A DNA stretch of 64,000 nucleotides, from the NCBI GenBank assembly GCA_022828105.1, contig JAJEJC010000003.1, forward strand, positions 62,001 through 126,000, given 5' to 3'. Position numbers and translations under genes: made by a program. The first letter of the stretch is position 1. Every line of letters begins with the position of its first letter. The stretch comes from Dehalococcoidia bacterium. Its GTDB lineage: Bacteria > Chloroflexota > Dehalococcoidia > Bin125. Positions 8,534 through 16,084 of the stretch are shown piece after piece. Under the pieces are notes generated by a model. It saw nothing but the letters and a program-made list of their open reading frames with translations. It did no database searches and was not told where the DNA came from.

Positions 8534-9187
8534 TCACGCTCCTCGTGCCAGCAGCGGGGTCACGGTCGGCGCAGTTGGAATCGACGAGCGCGTGACGTTG
8601 ATGTGGTTGTCGGCAGGCGGTTCGACGCTGACGCCCATCTCGCGCAGAAACGCCGACAATGGTTCCAGTCCGGTGCTGACCTCGGTTGCCGACTCGGGCT
8701 GATAGAGCATGGGGATCACCAGCGGCGCGGCGATGGCATTGGCGACATCGGCAGCCGCCTGCGGTGACAGGTGTGCGCCGCCGCCGCAAGGCAGCAACAC
8801 GACATCGGCGCGCCGAAGTTCTTCCAGCGCATCGCCCTGGGGCAGACCCTGCAAGTCGCCGAGATGGGCGACGATGACCTCGTCGATCGTAATCACGAAC
8901 GCGACGTTTCGCGCGTGGTCAGGTCCGGGCGTCTTGACTCCCGTCGCGAGCACGCGCTTGATCTCGTACTCGCCCGGCGCCTCTAGCGGACGCGCCAGGC
9001 CGGCGGCCTCGAGCGCCACGCCGTCAATCCAGTTGTGCGCAGGATCGGCGGCGCGCGAGACCGTGACGATGTCTGCGCCGGGCCGGTTGAGACGGAATCC
9101 GGTCTCCGGGACGCAAGGATCCATCACGACGGCGGCCTCGCGCCCTCGTAGTCGGAATGCGGCGTGACCGTACCAGGCGATATCCAT
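8534..9187 (-). CDS. Metallo-beta-lactamase-fold protein (Lactamase_B_3 type) lacking the HxHxDH motif
   Basis: About 217 residues, with the layout of Zn-dependent beta-lactamase-fold hydrolases of the UlaG-like/PF13483 kind: YGHAAFRLRG, VVMDPCVPETGF, ADIVTVS, APGEYEIK, VAHLGDLQG, ADVVLLPCGG and LVIPMLYQP. The central metal motif, normally SHxHxDHN, reads SRAADPAHN, so two metal His and the Asp context are changed. Either metal binding is partial or the protein is non-catalytic. The start could be ATG 9187 or GTG 9193. ATG is preferred because a TAGGCT box lies 6 bases before it with no ribosome-binding site, which looks leaderless. It is in an operon with the CocE-type hydrolase. Confidence 0.8.
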   Translation of the reverse strand: MDIAWYGHAAFRLRGREAAVVMDPCVPETGFRLNRPGADIVTVSRAADPAHNWIDGVALEAAGLARPLEAPGEYEIKRVLATGVKTPGPDHARNVAFVITIDEVIVAHLGDLQGLPQGDALEELRRADVVLLPCGGGAHLSPQAAADVANAIAAPLVIPMLYQPESATEVSTGLEPLSAFLREMGVSVEPPADNHINVTRSSIPTAPTVTPLLARGA

Positions 9188-9193
9188 AGCCAC

Positions 9194-9199
9194 AGCCTA
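9194..9199 (-). promoter_or_regulatory. Candidate -10 box of a leaderless promoter for the MBL-fold gene
   Basis: On the minus strand TAGGCT sits 6 bases before ATG 9187. No Shine-Dalgarno sequence and no clear -35 are seen. Confidence 0.4.
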
Positions 9200-9244
9200 C
9201 GAAGCGGACGACCTATACGCAGAAGCGGCGACACGTTCAGTCGA

Positions 9245-10492
9245 TCAGATGACCAGCACCTGGAGCTCGTCACCGGCTTCCGGCACGTGCGGCAGGAAGA
9301 TGGCTGCGGCGTTCTGGCCGTGCGCGCCATAGGCCGCGGTGGCAGCGCCGACAATCCGGTCCTCGATCTGTTCCTGTACGAAGCCCAGCTTGCAGGCGAT
9401 GTCCGGTTCCGCAAGGGTGGCGTGCGGCGGGATGATGCGATGGTCCACGATCTGCGCCGCCGCGACGGCCGAGAGCGCGCCCGACGCGCCGACCGTGTAG
9501 CCAACGTTGGGCGTGACCGCGGCGGCGTACATGTCGAGCGTTCGTCGACCAAAGGCGCGCTCGATAATGTCCGTTTCCCGCTCGTCACCTGCTCGCGAGC
9601 CAAGGCCGGCAGTGACCACGACGTCGATGTCGGAGGGCGACACTTCACCGCCGAGCATTGATTCGCCGGTCGCGCGGCGCGCGATCTCCACGTCGGTCGG
9701 TCCGAGTCCATCGCCCATCGGCCCTGCGGTAATCGCTTCGCCGCCAATCTCGGCATAGACGTGAACACCGCGCTGAGTCGCGAGTTGGCGGTCTTCCAGC
9801 ATCAGCGCCGCTGCGCCCTCAGCGAGGATCATACCCGTTCGCTTGGCGTCGAACGGCCGTTGCGCGCGCAAATCGTCCGTCCGATCGAGCAGGCCCATGG
9901 ACTCGTAGGCCTGCCAGACCTCCGGGCGCAGCGGCGCTTCGGCGCCGATCGCCAGCGCCGCCCTGACCACGCCGGCGCGGATCAGTTGCGCGGCGAGGAC
10001 CGTCGCCGCGAGACCCGATGCGCCGCCCATCGAGACCGTGAACACCGGCCCGGCGATGTCCAGGCCCAGCGATGCGCCGGAGAGGCCTGAGCCCAGCCTC
10101 GCCCATCCATCGCCGATCGCCGGATGCGCCGTGCCCGTCACTGCGCCGACCGCAAACGCGTTCTGCTGGTTGAATTCGATGCGCGCATCGGACTGCGCCT
10201 GGATCGCGGCGTCGAGGGCGAGCTGCGACGCCCGATCCAGGCGCGACATCAGCCACGGCGGCGCGTCCGGTGGTCCACTCCAGGTGTCGGGAATCTGGCC
10301 GGCCGCGGCCGCGCGCGGCGGCGAGAAGGCGGTCAGCGGCGAGGTGCAGACTCGACCCTCGCACAGCGCAGTCCAGAAGTCGGTGGCATGCAAGCCGGCC
10401 GCCGTCACCGCGCCCAGGCCGGTGACGACCACGCGGCGGCGCTCGCCGGCATCTTCGCTTCTCACACCCCTGCCGATGTTCCCGCTGACCAT
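9245..10492 (-). CDS. Ketosynthase-fold protein without catalytic residues (chain-length-factor-like)
   Basis: About 415 residues with full thiolase/ketosynthase architecture: RRVVVTGLGAVTAAG at the start, FDAKRTGMILAEGAAALMLED in the middle and NVGYTVGASGAL near the end. Every catalytic position differs. The nucleophile Cys is Gly in SMGGASG. The first His motif (NAHGTST in FabF) reads TAGLGSRAGD. The Lys/His motif (KSMTGH) reads VTPNVGY. This is the pattern of KS-beta/chain-length factors, which pair with an active KS. No KS-alpha or carrier protein is adjacent; the only intact FabF is at 42117. ATG 10492 is preferred over TTG 10573 because GAGGGG precedes it and because the longer start would run into the hrcA promoter region. 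Its function is unknown. Confidence 0.85.
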   Translation of the reverse strand: MVSGNIGRGVRSEDAGERRRVVVTGLGAVTAAGLHATDFWTALCEGRVCTSPLTAFSPPRAAAAGQIPDTWSGPPDAPPWLMSRLDRASQLALDAAIQAQSDARIEFNQQNAFAVGAVTGTAHPAIGDGWARLGSGLSGASLGLDIAGPVFTVSMGGASGLAATVLAAQLIRAGVVRAALAIGAEAPLRPEVWQAYESMGLLDRTDDLRAQRPFDAKRTGMILAEGAAALMLEDRQLATQRGVHVYAEIGGEAITAGPMGDGLGPTDVEIARRATGESMLGGEVSPSDIDVVVTAGLGSRAGDERETDIIERAFGRRTLDMYAAAVTPNVGYTVGASGALSAVAAAQIVDHRIIPPHATLAEPDIACKLGFVQEQIEDRIVGAATAAYGAHGQNAAAIFLPHVPEAGDELQVLVI

Positions 10493-10558
10493 CTCTGCCC
10501 CTCTCGCGGCGCCGCGCGTGAGGTGTGTCACGACACCCTCAGACGTGGATGATTGGCT

Positions 10559-10587
10559 TTGCCGATTGTCCAAAACGCTGTTACGAT
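10559..10587 (+). promoter_or_regulatory. Candidate housekeeping promoter of hrcA-grpE-dnaK
   Basis: TTGCCG (10559-10564), a 17-base spacer and TACGAT (10582-10587). Transcription would begin about 7 bases on, at the left edge of CIRCE, so HrcA bound there would block initiation. Confidence 0.6.
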
Positions 10588-10594
10588 GACCGCG

Positions 10595-10621
10595 TTAGCA
10601 CTCTCGGAGGTAGAGTGCTAA
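10595..10621. promoter_or_regulatory. CIRCE operator (HrcA binding site)
   Basis: TTAGCACTC, nine bases, then GAGTGCTAA: a perfect match to the CIRCE inverted repeat. It lies 48 bases before hrcA and just after the predicted -10 box. HrcA represses from CIRCE and is released when GroEL is busy with unfolded protein. It is the only copy I see in the window; dnaJ has none. Confidence 0.97.
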
Positions 10622-10669
10622 CGCCAGCCTAACCGAGCTTCAGGACTGAAACCCGACGCGATTCGAGCC

Positions 10670-11788
10670 ATGTCCTCCCCCATGTCTTCACGCGAGCTAT
10701 CCCGGCGGCGCGCCGGCATTTTGCAACTGGTCGTTCAGGACTATATCGAGACCGCAACGCCGGTCGCCTCGCGTCACGTGGTCGAGAAGTACGCGTTGCC
10801 TGCGTCGCCGGCGACGATCCGCCACGAGATGCATGCGCTCGAAGAAGACGGCTATCTGACCCATCCGCACACCTCGGCCGGCCGCGTGCCGTCGAACCTC
10901 GGCTACCGGCACTTCGTTCAGTCGCTGATGGGCCATGCCGAGCTGGGACAGGCCGAGCAGGCACAGGTGCGGCATCAGTTCTTTCAGGCCGCGCCTTCGG
11001 TCGACGAATGGGTCGAACTGGCCGCCAACGTGCTGGCACGCTCGCTCGGCCTGCTCGTGATTGTCGCCCCGCCGCATCCTGAGCAGTTGCGCGTGCGGCA
11101 GGTCGAGCTGATCTCGCTGAACGAATTGCTCGTGCTGATGATTGTGGTGGTCCAGGAAGCGCGGATGATCCGCCAACTGATGCCGCTGCCGCAACCGGTC
11201 GAAGTGGATGAGCTCGATGAGCTCGCCGCCCGACTGTCGGGAACGCTGCGCGGACAGTCCGCCAATCAAGTTCGGGAGGCCGCGCGCGCGTCGCTGGATT
11301 CGCCCGACTCCCATCCGGTCCAGCACTTCGTCCTCGATACCCTGGCCCAGGTCCTTCATCGCGACGCCCGGCGTGCAGGCGTGCCGGCCATTGCCGGTTT
11401 GGGCGGGATGGTCTCGCAGCCCGAGTTCCAGCAGGAACCCGAACGCTCGCTGGAGTTGATCGAACTCGTCGACCAGCATGCCGCCGAAGACCTGATCCCT
11501 CCGGAGGTGCTGGAAGACTCGATGCACGCCGGCGAAATGCACGTCCTGATCGGCGACGACTATCCCGTCGAGATGTTGCAGGAGTGCTCGCTCGTGCTGG
11601 CCCCGTATGGCTCATCCGTCGGCGCCACGCTGCACGCCGACCGCCCGCCGGCCGGCCCGGAGATTCCCGGCTATGTCGGGATCGTCGGTCCGACTCGAAT
11701 GAACTATCCGCGCAGCATCGCCGCCGCACGCTTCTACTCGGGACTGCTGCAGGAGATGATCGACGCCGTGTATGGAGCAGGTCGATGA
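10670..11788 (+). CDS. hrcA: Heat-inducible transcription repressor HrcA
   Basis: The repressor of class I heat-shock genes. A winged-helix N-terminus includes RRAGILQLVVQDYIETATPVASR, followed by SPATIRHEMHALEEDGYLTHPHTSAGRVPS, which is strongly diagnostic. Then come the dimerisation and inserted domains, and a C-terminal YGSSVGATLHADRP and VGIVGPTRMNYPRSIAAARFYS, close to the usual GPTRMxYxR ending. The length of 372 residues is normal to slightly long. ATG 10670 or 10682 could be the start. It lies directly behind a perfect CIRCE, so it is self-regulated. Its stop overlaps the grpE start (ATGA). Confidence 0.97.
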   Translation: MSSPMSSRELSRRRAGILQLVVQDYIETATPVASRHVVEKYALPASPATIRHEMHALEEDGYLTHPHTSAGRVPSNLGYRHFVQSLMGHAELGQAEQAQVRHQFFQAAPSVDEWVELAANVLARSLGLLVIVAPPHPEQLRVRQVELISLNELLVLMIVVVQEARMIRQLMPLPQPVEVDELDELAARLSGTLRGQSANQVREAARASLDSPDSHPVQHFVLDTLAQVLHRDARRAGVPAIAGLGGMVSQPEFQQEPERSLELIELVDQHAAEDLIPPEVLEDSMHAGEMHVLIGDDYPVEMLQECSLVLAPYGSSVGATLHADRPPAGPEIPGYVGIVGPTRMNYPRSIAAARFYSGLLQEMIDAVYGAGR

Positions 11789-12381
11789 ACGCAGACGAGC
11801 AGGCCGCCGAGCAGATTGACGAGGTCGAAGAGATCGAGCCTGCGGCAGGCGCCGCGCCGGCGCCCGACGATGAAATCGAGTCCTTGCGCCAGGAGTCGGC
11901 TCGCAACCTCGCCGGTTGGCAGCGTGCCCAGGCGGATTACGAGAATCTGAAACGTCGCAGCGCTCAGGATGTCCGCGATCGCGTGCAGCAGTCGCAGCGC
12001 GGCATCCTGCTCGACCTGCTGGATCTGGCCGACGATTTCGAGCGCGCCGAACGCGAAGCGCCCAGCGACAACGCCGCCGCCGGGGATGCCTGGCGGCAAG
12101 GGGTCGAACTGATCTCGCAGAAACTGCACGCGTTGCTGATCAAACAGCAGGTGTCAAGGATCGACACGGTCGAGCAGTCATTCGACCCTGAACTGCACGA
12201 AGCCGTCGGCCAGTTGCCCGGCGGCCACAACGAGATCGTCGCCGTGCTGCGCACGGGCTACACGATCGGCCCGAACAGCAACCTGCGCGTGTTGCGCGCG
12301 ACCCAGGTCATGGTCGGCGACGGCTCGATCGAACCACCGTCACAGACAGACAACCCGGAAGAAGCAGAAGCCACCGATTAG
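11785..12381 (+). CDS. grpE: GrpE nucleotide-exchange factor
   Basis: Releases ADP from DnaK in the chaperone cycle. The 198-residue protein has an acidic, disordered N-terminus. A long coiled-coil helix begins around [29 protein letters not shown] and carries the GrpE hallmark RxxADxxNxxRR. The C-terminal beta domain includes [14 protein letters not shown] and [12 protein letters not shown] 11785 overlaps the hrcA stop (ATGA), and dnaK begins 10 bases after the stop, so the three form one HrcA/CIRCE-controlled transcript. Confidence 0.97.
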   Translation: MNADEQAAEQIDEVEEIEPAAGAAPAPDDEIESLRQESARNLAGWQRAQADYENLKRRSAQDVRDRVQQSQRGILLDLLDLADDFERAEREAPSDNAAAGDAWRQGVELISQKLHALLIKQQVSRIDTVEQSFDPELHEAVGQLPGGHNEIVAVLRTGYTIGPNSNLRVLRATQVMVGDGSIEPPSQTDNPEEAEATD

Positions 12382-12391
12382 GAGACATTCC

Positions 12392-14284
12392 ATGCCCGGA
12401 CGAGTCATTGGCATCGACCTCGGCACGACCAACTCCGCCGTCGCCGTGATGGAAGGCGGGGAGCCGACAGTCATCCCCAACGCCGAAGGCAATCGCACCA
12501 CGCCGTCCGTGGTCGCGCTGACCAAGACCGGCGAACGGATCGTCGGCACGGCCGCCAAGCGCCAGGCGGTGACCAACCCCGAGGACACGCTGTTCTCGGT
12601 CAAGCGGCTGATGGGCCGCCGCTTTGACGATCCCAACGTGCAGGGCGCCGTGGGGCGCCTGCCCTACACGGTCGACGCAGCCGAGAATCGCGACGCCCGC
12701 GTGACCATGGGCGGCAACCCCTACTCGCCGCCCGAGATTGCCGCCATGGTCCTGCAGAAGCTCAAGGCCGACGCCGAAGCCTATCTCGGCGAGACCGTCA
12801 CCGAAGCGGTGATCACGGTGCCCGCCTACTTCGACGACTCGCAACGCAACGCGACCAAGGATGCCGGGCGGATCGCGGGTCTGAACGTGCTGCGGATCAT
12901 CAACGAGCCGACCGCGGCCTCGCTCGCATACGGGCTGGAGAAAGAGAACGACCACTACATCGCGGTCTATGACCTCGGCGGCGGCACCTTCGACATCTCC
13001 ATCCTCGAGCTGGGCGAGGGCACGTTCCAGGTCCGCTCGACCAACGGCAACACGTTCCTGGGCGGCGACGACTTCGATCAGCGCCTGATGGACTACCTGG
13101 TCGACGCGTTCCGCAAGGAGCAGGCGATCGACCTCTCGCAGGATCGCATGGCGCTACAGCGGCTCAAGGAAGCGGCCGAGCGGGCCAAGGTCGAACTGTC
13201 GACCACGCAGTCAACCGAGATCAACCTGCCCTACATCACGGCCGACGCCTCGGGCCCGAAGCACTTCACCCACACGCTGACCCGCGCGCAGCTTGAGCAG
13301 CTCGTGCTCGACCTGGTCGAGAGCACCCTCGAGCCCTGCCGCAACGCGCTCGATGACGCGGGTATCTCGCGCGACCAGGTTGACGAGGTCGTGCTCGTCG
13401 GTGGTCAGACGCGTATGCCGCTGGTCCAACAGAAGGTCGAGCAGTTCTTCGGCAAGGAGCCGCACCGCGGCGTCAACCCGGACGAGGTCGTCGCGCTCGG
13501 CGCCGCGATCCAGGCCGGCGTGCTGCGCGGCGAAGTCAAGGACGTGCTGCTGCTCGACGTGACGCCGCTGACGCTGGGCATCGAAACCCTCGGCGGCGTC
13601 TCGACTCCGCTGATCCCGCGCAACACGACGATTCCCACCTCGAAGTCGCAGGTCTTCTCGACCGCCGCCGACAACCAGTCGCAGGTCGAGATTCACGTGC
13701 TCCAGGGAGAGCGCGAGATGGCGGCCGGCAACAAGCCGCTGGGCAAGTTCATTCTCGACGGCATCCTGCCCGCCCCGCGCGGTATGCCCCAGATCGAGGT
13801 CACCTTCGACATCGACGCCAACGGCATCCTCAATGTCGGCGCGCAGGACAAGGGCACCGGCAAGGAACAGCGGATCACGATCCAGGGCTCCTCAGGTCTG
13901 TCCGAAGACGAGATCGCCGCGATGCAGCGAGACGCCGAGGAACACGCCGAGGAAGACCAGCGTCAGCGCGAGCTGGTCGAAGTCCGCAACCGCGCCGAGA
14001 CCACTGCGTACGAAGCGGAGAAGATCCTCAGCGATCAGGAAGACAAGCTCGACGACGAGCTGAAAACGGAGATGCAGGGCAAAATCGAGGCGCTGCGCGG
14101 CGCGCTGGAGTCCGATGACGCCGCCCCGATTCAGTCCGCACTCGACGACCTCAACACGACCCTGATGAAGGTCGGCGAGAAGATCTACGGCCAGCAAGAA
14201 CCCGCCGGCGCCGCCGCTGGCGCGGCAGGCGCTACTCCGCCGCCCGACGACGACACCGTCGAAGGCGAGTTCCGCGAGGTCTAG
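12392..14284 (+). CDS. dnaK: Chaperone DnaK (Hsp70)
   Basis: The 630-residue Hsp70. The ATPase domain opens with [19 protein letters not shown], continues with [16 protein letters not shown] and [11 protein letters not shown], then [13 protein letters not shown] and [11 protein letters not shown]. The interdomain linker is [16 protein letters not shown]. The peptide-binding domain contains [12 protein letters not shown] and [11 protein letters not shown]. The lid is charged and the tail ends [18 protein letters not shown] lies upstream of ATG 12392. It is the last gene of the hrcA transcript. dnaJ does not follow directly, because a minus-strand membrane-protein gene intervenes. Confidence 0.99.
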   Translation: MPGRVIGIDLGTTNSAVAVMEGGEPTVIPNAEGNRTTPSVVALTKTGERIVGTAAKRQAVTNPEDTLFSVKRLMGRRFDDPNVQGAVGRLPYTVDAAENRDARVTMGGNPYSPPEIAAMVLQKLKADAEAYLGETVTEAVITVPAYFDDSQRNATKDAGRIAGLNVLRIINEPTAASLAYGLEKENDHYIAVYDLGGGTFDISILELGEGTFQVRSTNGNTFLGGDDFDQRLMDYLVDAFRKEQAIDLSQDRMALQRLKEAAERAKVELSTTQSTEINLPYITADASGPKHFTHTLTRAQLEQLVLDLVESTLEPCRNALDDAGISRDQVDEVVLVGGQTRMPLVQQKVEQFFGKEPHRGVNPDEVVALGAAIQAGVLRGEVKDVLLLDVTPLTLGIETLGGVSTPLIPRNTTIPTSKSQVFSTAADNQSQVEIHVLQGEREMAAGNKPLGKFILDGILPAPRGMPQIEVTFDIDANGILNVGAQDKGTGKEQRITIQGSSGLSEDEIAAMQRDAEEHAEEDQRQRELVEVRNRAETTAYEAEKILSDQEDKLDDELKTEMQGKIEALRGALESDDAAPIQSALDDLNTTLMKVGEKIYGQQEPAGAAAGAAGATPPPDDDTVEGEFREV

Positions 14285-14297
14285 CGGCAAAGCCGCT
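14283..14297 (+). terminator. Short hairpin at the end of dnaK
   Basis: AGCGGC-AAA-GCCGCT begins inside the dnaK stop codon. There is no U-tract, so it is more likely a 3'-end-protecting or Rho-assisting structure than an intrinsic terminator. Confidence 0.35.
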
Positions 14298-14329
14298 GGA
14301 CAACATGGCGTCAGTTCGGCCACGATGAT

Positions 14330-14348
14330 CCGCGCATGGCATGCGCGG
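14330..14348. terminator. Palindrome between convergent dnaK and the membrane-protein gene
   Basis: CCGCGCATG-G-CATGCGCGG is a perfect 9-base inverted repeat around one base. As RNA it would form a stem of six or seven pairs. It lies between two gene ends (14284 and 14414) and lacks T-runs on either side. It may be a bidirectional, Rho-assisted end or a protein site. Confidence 0.35.
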
Positions 14349-14413
14349 GAAGGTGTCGCGCTGCGACGCTTATCCGCGACAACCAACTCAGACCAATAGA
14401 GCGAGTCGTCTTG

Positions 14414-14836
14414 TCATTGTCGGCCCTGAGGTGCCGGCGCGGCGATTAGTGGTGGTCCAACGCCGTCGAGTTGACCCGGCTTGGGCGGCCGCGTCCAGTG
14501 GTCGAGCACCACGTAGCCAGCAGTTCCTATGGCAGCCAACGTCGTCATCCACGGCGAGGGCGCCACTGCGATGTGCAGCAACGCTAAGAGTGCTGCATAC
14601 AACGCCAGCTCAATGACCAGTGGAGGCTTCCAATACGGCCAGAATCGGTGCCAGAGCGCCAGAACGATCAGCACTGCTGCCAGTGGAAGCCATGACAGGT
14701 GATCGAAGATCGCGGCTGTTGCCAGCCAAATCAACAGGCCCAAGATGAGGTCAACCGCAAACACGAGCCGTCGGCGTCGTTGCCAGCGATCCCGCAGTCG
14801 CCGAACTCGCGCCCGAAAAGTGATCGCCCAACTCAT
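14414..14836 (-). CDS. Small membrane protein of unknown function between dnaK and dnaJ
   Basis: A 140-residue protein with an Arg-rich N-terminus (RARVRRLRDRWQRRRR) and about four hydrophobic segments, roughly residues 25-43, 48-64, 72-92 and 94-110. The tail is Pro/Gly-rich. I recognise no family. It lies on the strand opposite to the heat-shock genes and splits dnaK from dnaJ. A TAGCAT box 6 bases before its ATG, with no ribosome-binding site, suggests a leaderless mRNA. The codon pattern supports a real gene, but the evidence is only ORF length, membrane character and position. Confidence 0.6.
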   Translation of the reverse strand: MSWAITFRARVRRLRDRWQRRRRLVFAVDLILGLLIWLATAAIFDHLSWLPLAAVLIVLALWHRFWPYWKPPLVIELALYAALLALLHIAVAPSPWMTTLAAIGTAGYVVLDHWTRPPKPGQLDGVGPPLIAAPAPQGRQ

Positions 14837-14842
14837 GCACTC

Positions 14843-14848
14843 ATGCTA
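14843..14848 (-). promoter_or_regulatory. Candidate leaderless -10 box for the membrane-protein gene
   Basis: TAGCAT on the minus strand, 6 bases before ATG 14836. No -35 is evident. Confidence 0.35.
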
Positions 14849-14906
14849 CGGCAAGCTGGGCAACGGTCGTCCGCAACAGTTGGAGCGCGTGAGAGGAAAT
14901 TCGCGA

Positions 14907-14912
14907 TAGGCT
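14907..14912 (+). promoter_or_regulatory. Candidate leaderless -10 box for dnaJ
   Basis: TAGGCT lies 7 bases before ATG 14920, where no Shine-Dalgarno sequence is seen. This would give dnaJ its own CIRCE-free start. Confidence 0.4.
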
Positions 14913-14919
14913 GCGCAAC

Positions 14920-16044
14920 ATGGCTCAATCCGACGACTTCTATGAGATTCTTGGCCTCTTGCGGGACGCGTCGCAGGACGACATTCGACGCTCGTTCCGC
15001 AAGCTGGCGATGGAGCATCATCCCGACCGCGTGACCGAGCCGGCGGAGAAGGAGGTCTCGGAGGCCAAGTTCAAACGCATCGCCGCGGCCTACGAGGTGC
15101 TCTCCGATCCCGAGAAGCGCGCCAAGTACGACCAGTACGGCTCAGCCGGCGCGTTCGCCCAGGGCGCCGGCTTCGAGGGCTTCGACTTCGGCGGCTTCGG
15201 CGACATCTTCGACGCCTTCTTCGGCGGACGCCGCGCCGCCGGGCCGATCCGCGGCGGCGACCTGCGCATTCAGATCGAGCTCGACTTCGAGGAAGCCATC
15301 TTCGGTTGCGAGGAAGAGATCCGCGCTTCGCGGCTGGAGCACTGCACGATCTGCGGCGGCTCGGGCGGCGAGCCCGGCACGCAGCGCGTCGTCTGCGAGC
15401 CGTGCGGCGGCTCGGGCGAGGTGCGGCGCACGCAGAGCAGCGTCTTCGGTCGCTTCGTCAACGTCGCGCCCTGTGAGCCGTGCGACGGCGAGGGCACCGT
15501 GATCGAGCATCCCTGCACCGCCTGCGGCGGAATCGGCCGTGAGCAGCGCAACCGACGGCTCAAGGTCAAAATCCCTGCGGGCGTCACCGACGGCGCGCAA
15601 ATGCGGCTCTCGGGCGAGGGCGACGCGGGCCTGCGCGGCGGCCCGGCCGGCAACCTCTATGTCGACATCGGCGTCAAACCGCATGAGATGTTCCTGCGCG
15701 ACGGCAACGACCTGATCCTGCCGCTGCACCTGAACGTCGCCCAGGCGGCGCTGGGCGACGAGGTTGACATCCCCGGCATCGACGGCCACGATCAGCCGCT
15801 CAACGTTCCGGCCGGAACCCAACACGGTCACGAGTTCCGCCTGCGTGGACAGGGCGTGCCCCATCTGCGCGGGCGCGGTCGCGGCGACCTGCGCGTCCAT
15901 GTCGTGGTCGAGACGCCGACCAAGTTGACCGGCAGGCAGCGCGAGCTGTTCGAACAACTCGCCGAGGAACTCGACATCCCGACCCACGGCGCAGGGGACG
16001 ACAACGGAGTCTTCTCGCGTATTCGCGGAGCATTCACCAATTAG
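14920..16044 (+). CDS. dnaJ: Chaperone DnaJ (Hsp40, type I)
   Basis: The DnaK co-chaperone that stimulates its ATPase. At 374 residues it has the full type I layout: a J domain with HPD at residues 34-36, a G/F-rich stretch (GFEGFDFGGFGDIFDAFFGG), then a zinc domain with four CxxCxGxG repeats: CTICGGSG, CEPCGGSG, CEPCDGEG and CTACGGIG. The C-terminal substrate domains follow (VKIPAGVTDGAQMRLSGEGD, DLRVHVVVETP). It is separated from dnaK by about 640 bases and has no CIRCE. It seems to head a unit with prmA. Confidence 0.98.
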   Translation: MAQSDDFYEILGLLRDASQDDIRRSFRKLAMEHHPDRVTEPAEKEVSEAKFKRIAAAYEVLSDPEKRAKYDQYGSAGAFAQGAGFEGFDFGGFGDIFDAFFGGRRAAGPIRGGDLRIQIELDFEEAIFGCEEEIRASRLEHCTICGGSGGEPGTQRVVCEPCGGSGEVRRTQSSVFGRFVNVAPCEPCDGEGTVIEHPCTACGGIGREQRNRRLKVKIPAGVTDGAQMRLSGEGDAGLRGGPAGNLYVDIGVKPHEMFLRDGNDLILPLHLNVAQAALGDEVDIPGIDGHDQPLNVPAGTQHGHEFRLRGQGVPHLRGRGRGDLRVHVVVETPTKLTGRQRELFEQLAEELDIPTHGAGDDNGVFSRIRGAFTN

Positions 16045-16084
16045 CCTTAGCCGTTCGACGAAGCTGCTCAGGGTCGCGGTCTGC

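Noticed and set aside
9245-10492. Calling this gene an active FabF
   Set aside because: All catalytic residues are absent, so only the fold is supported.
11584-11784. Longer N-terminus for grpE
   Set aside because: It would overlap hrcA by 200 bases in another frame. ATG 11785 with ATGA overlap gives the normal GrpE size.
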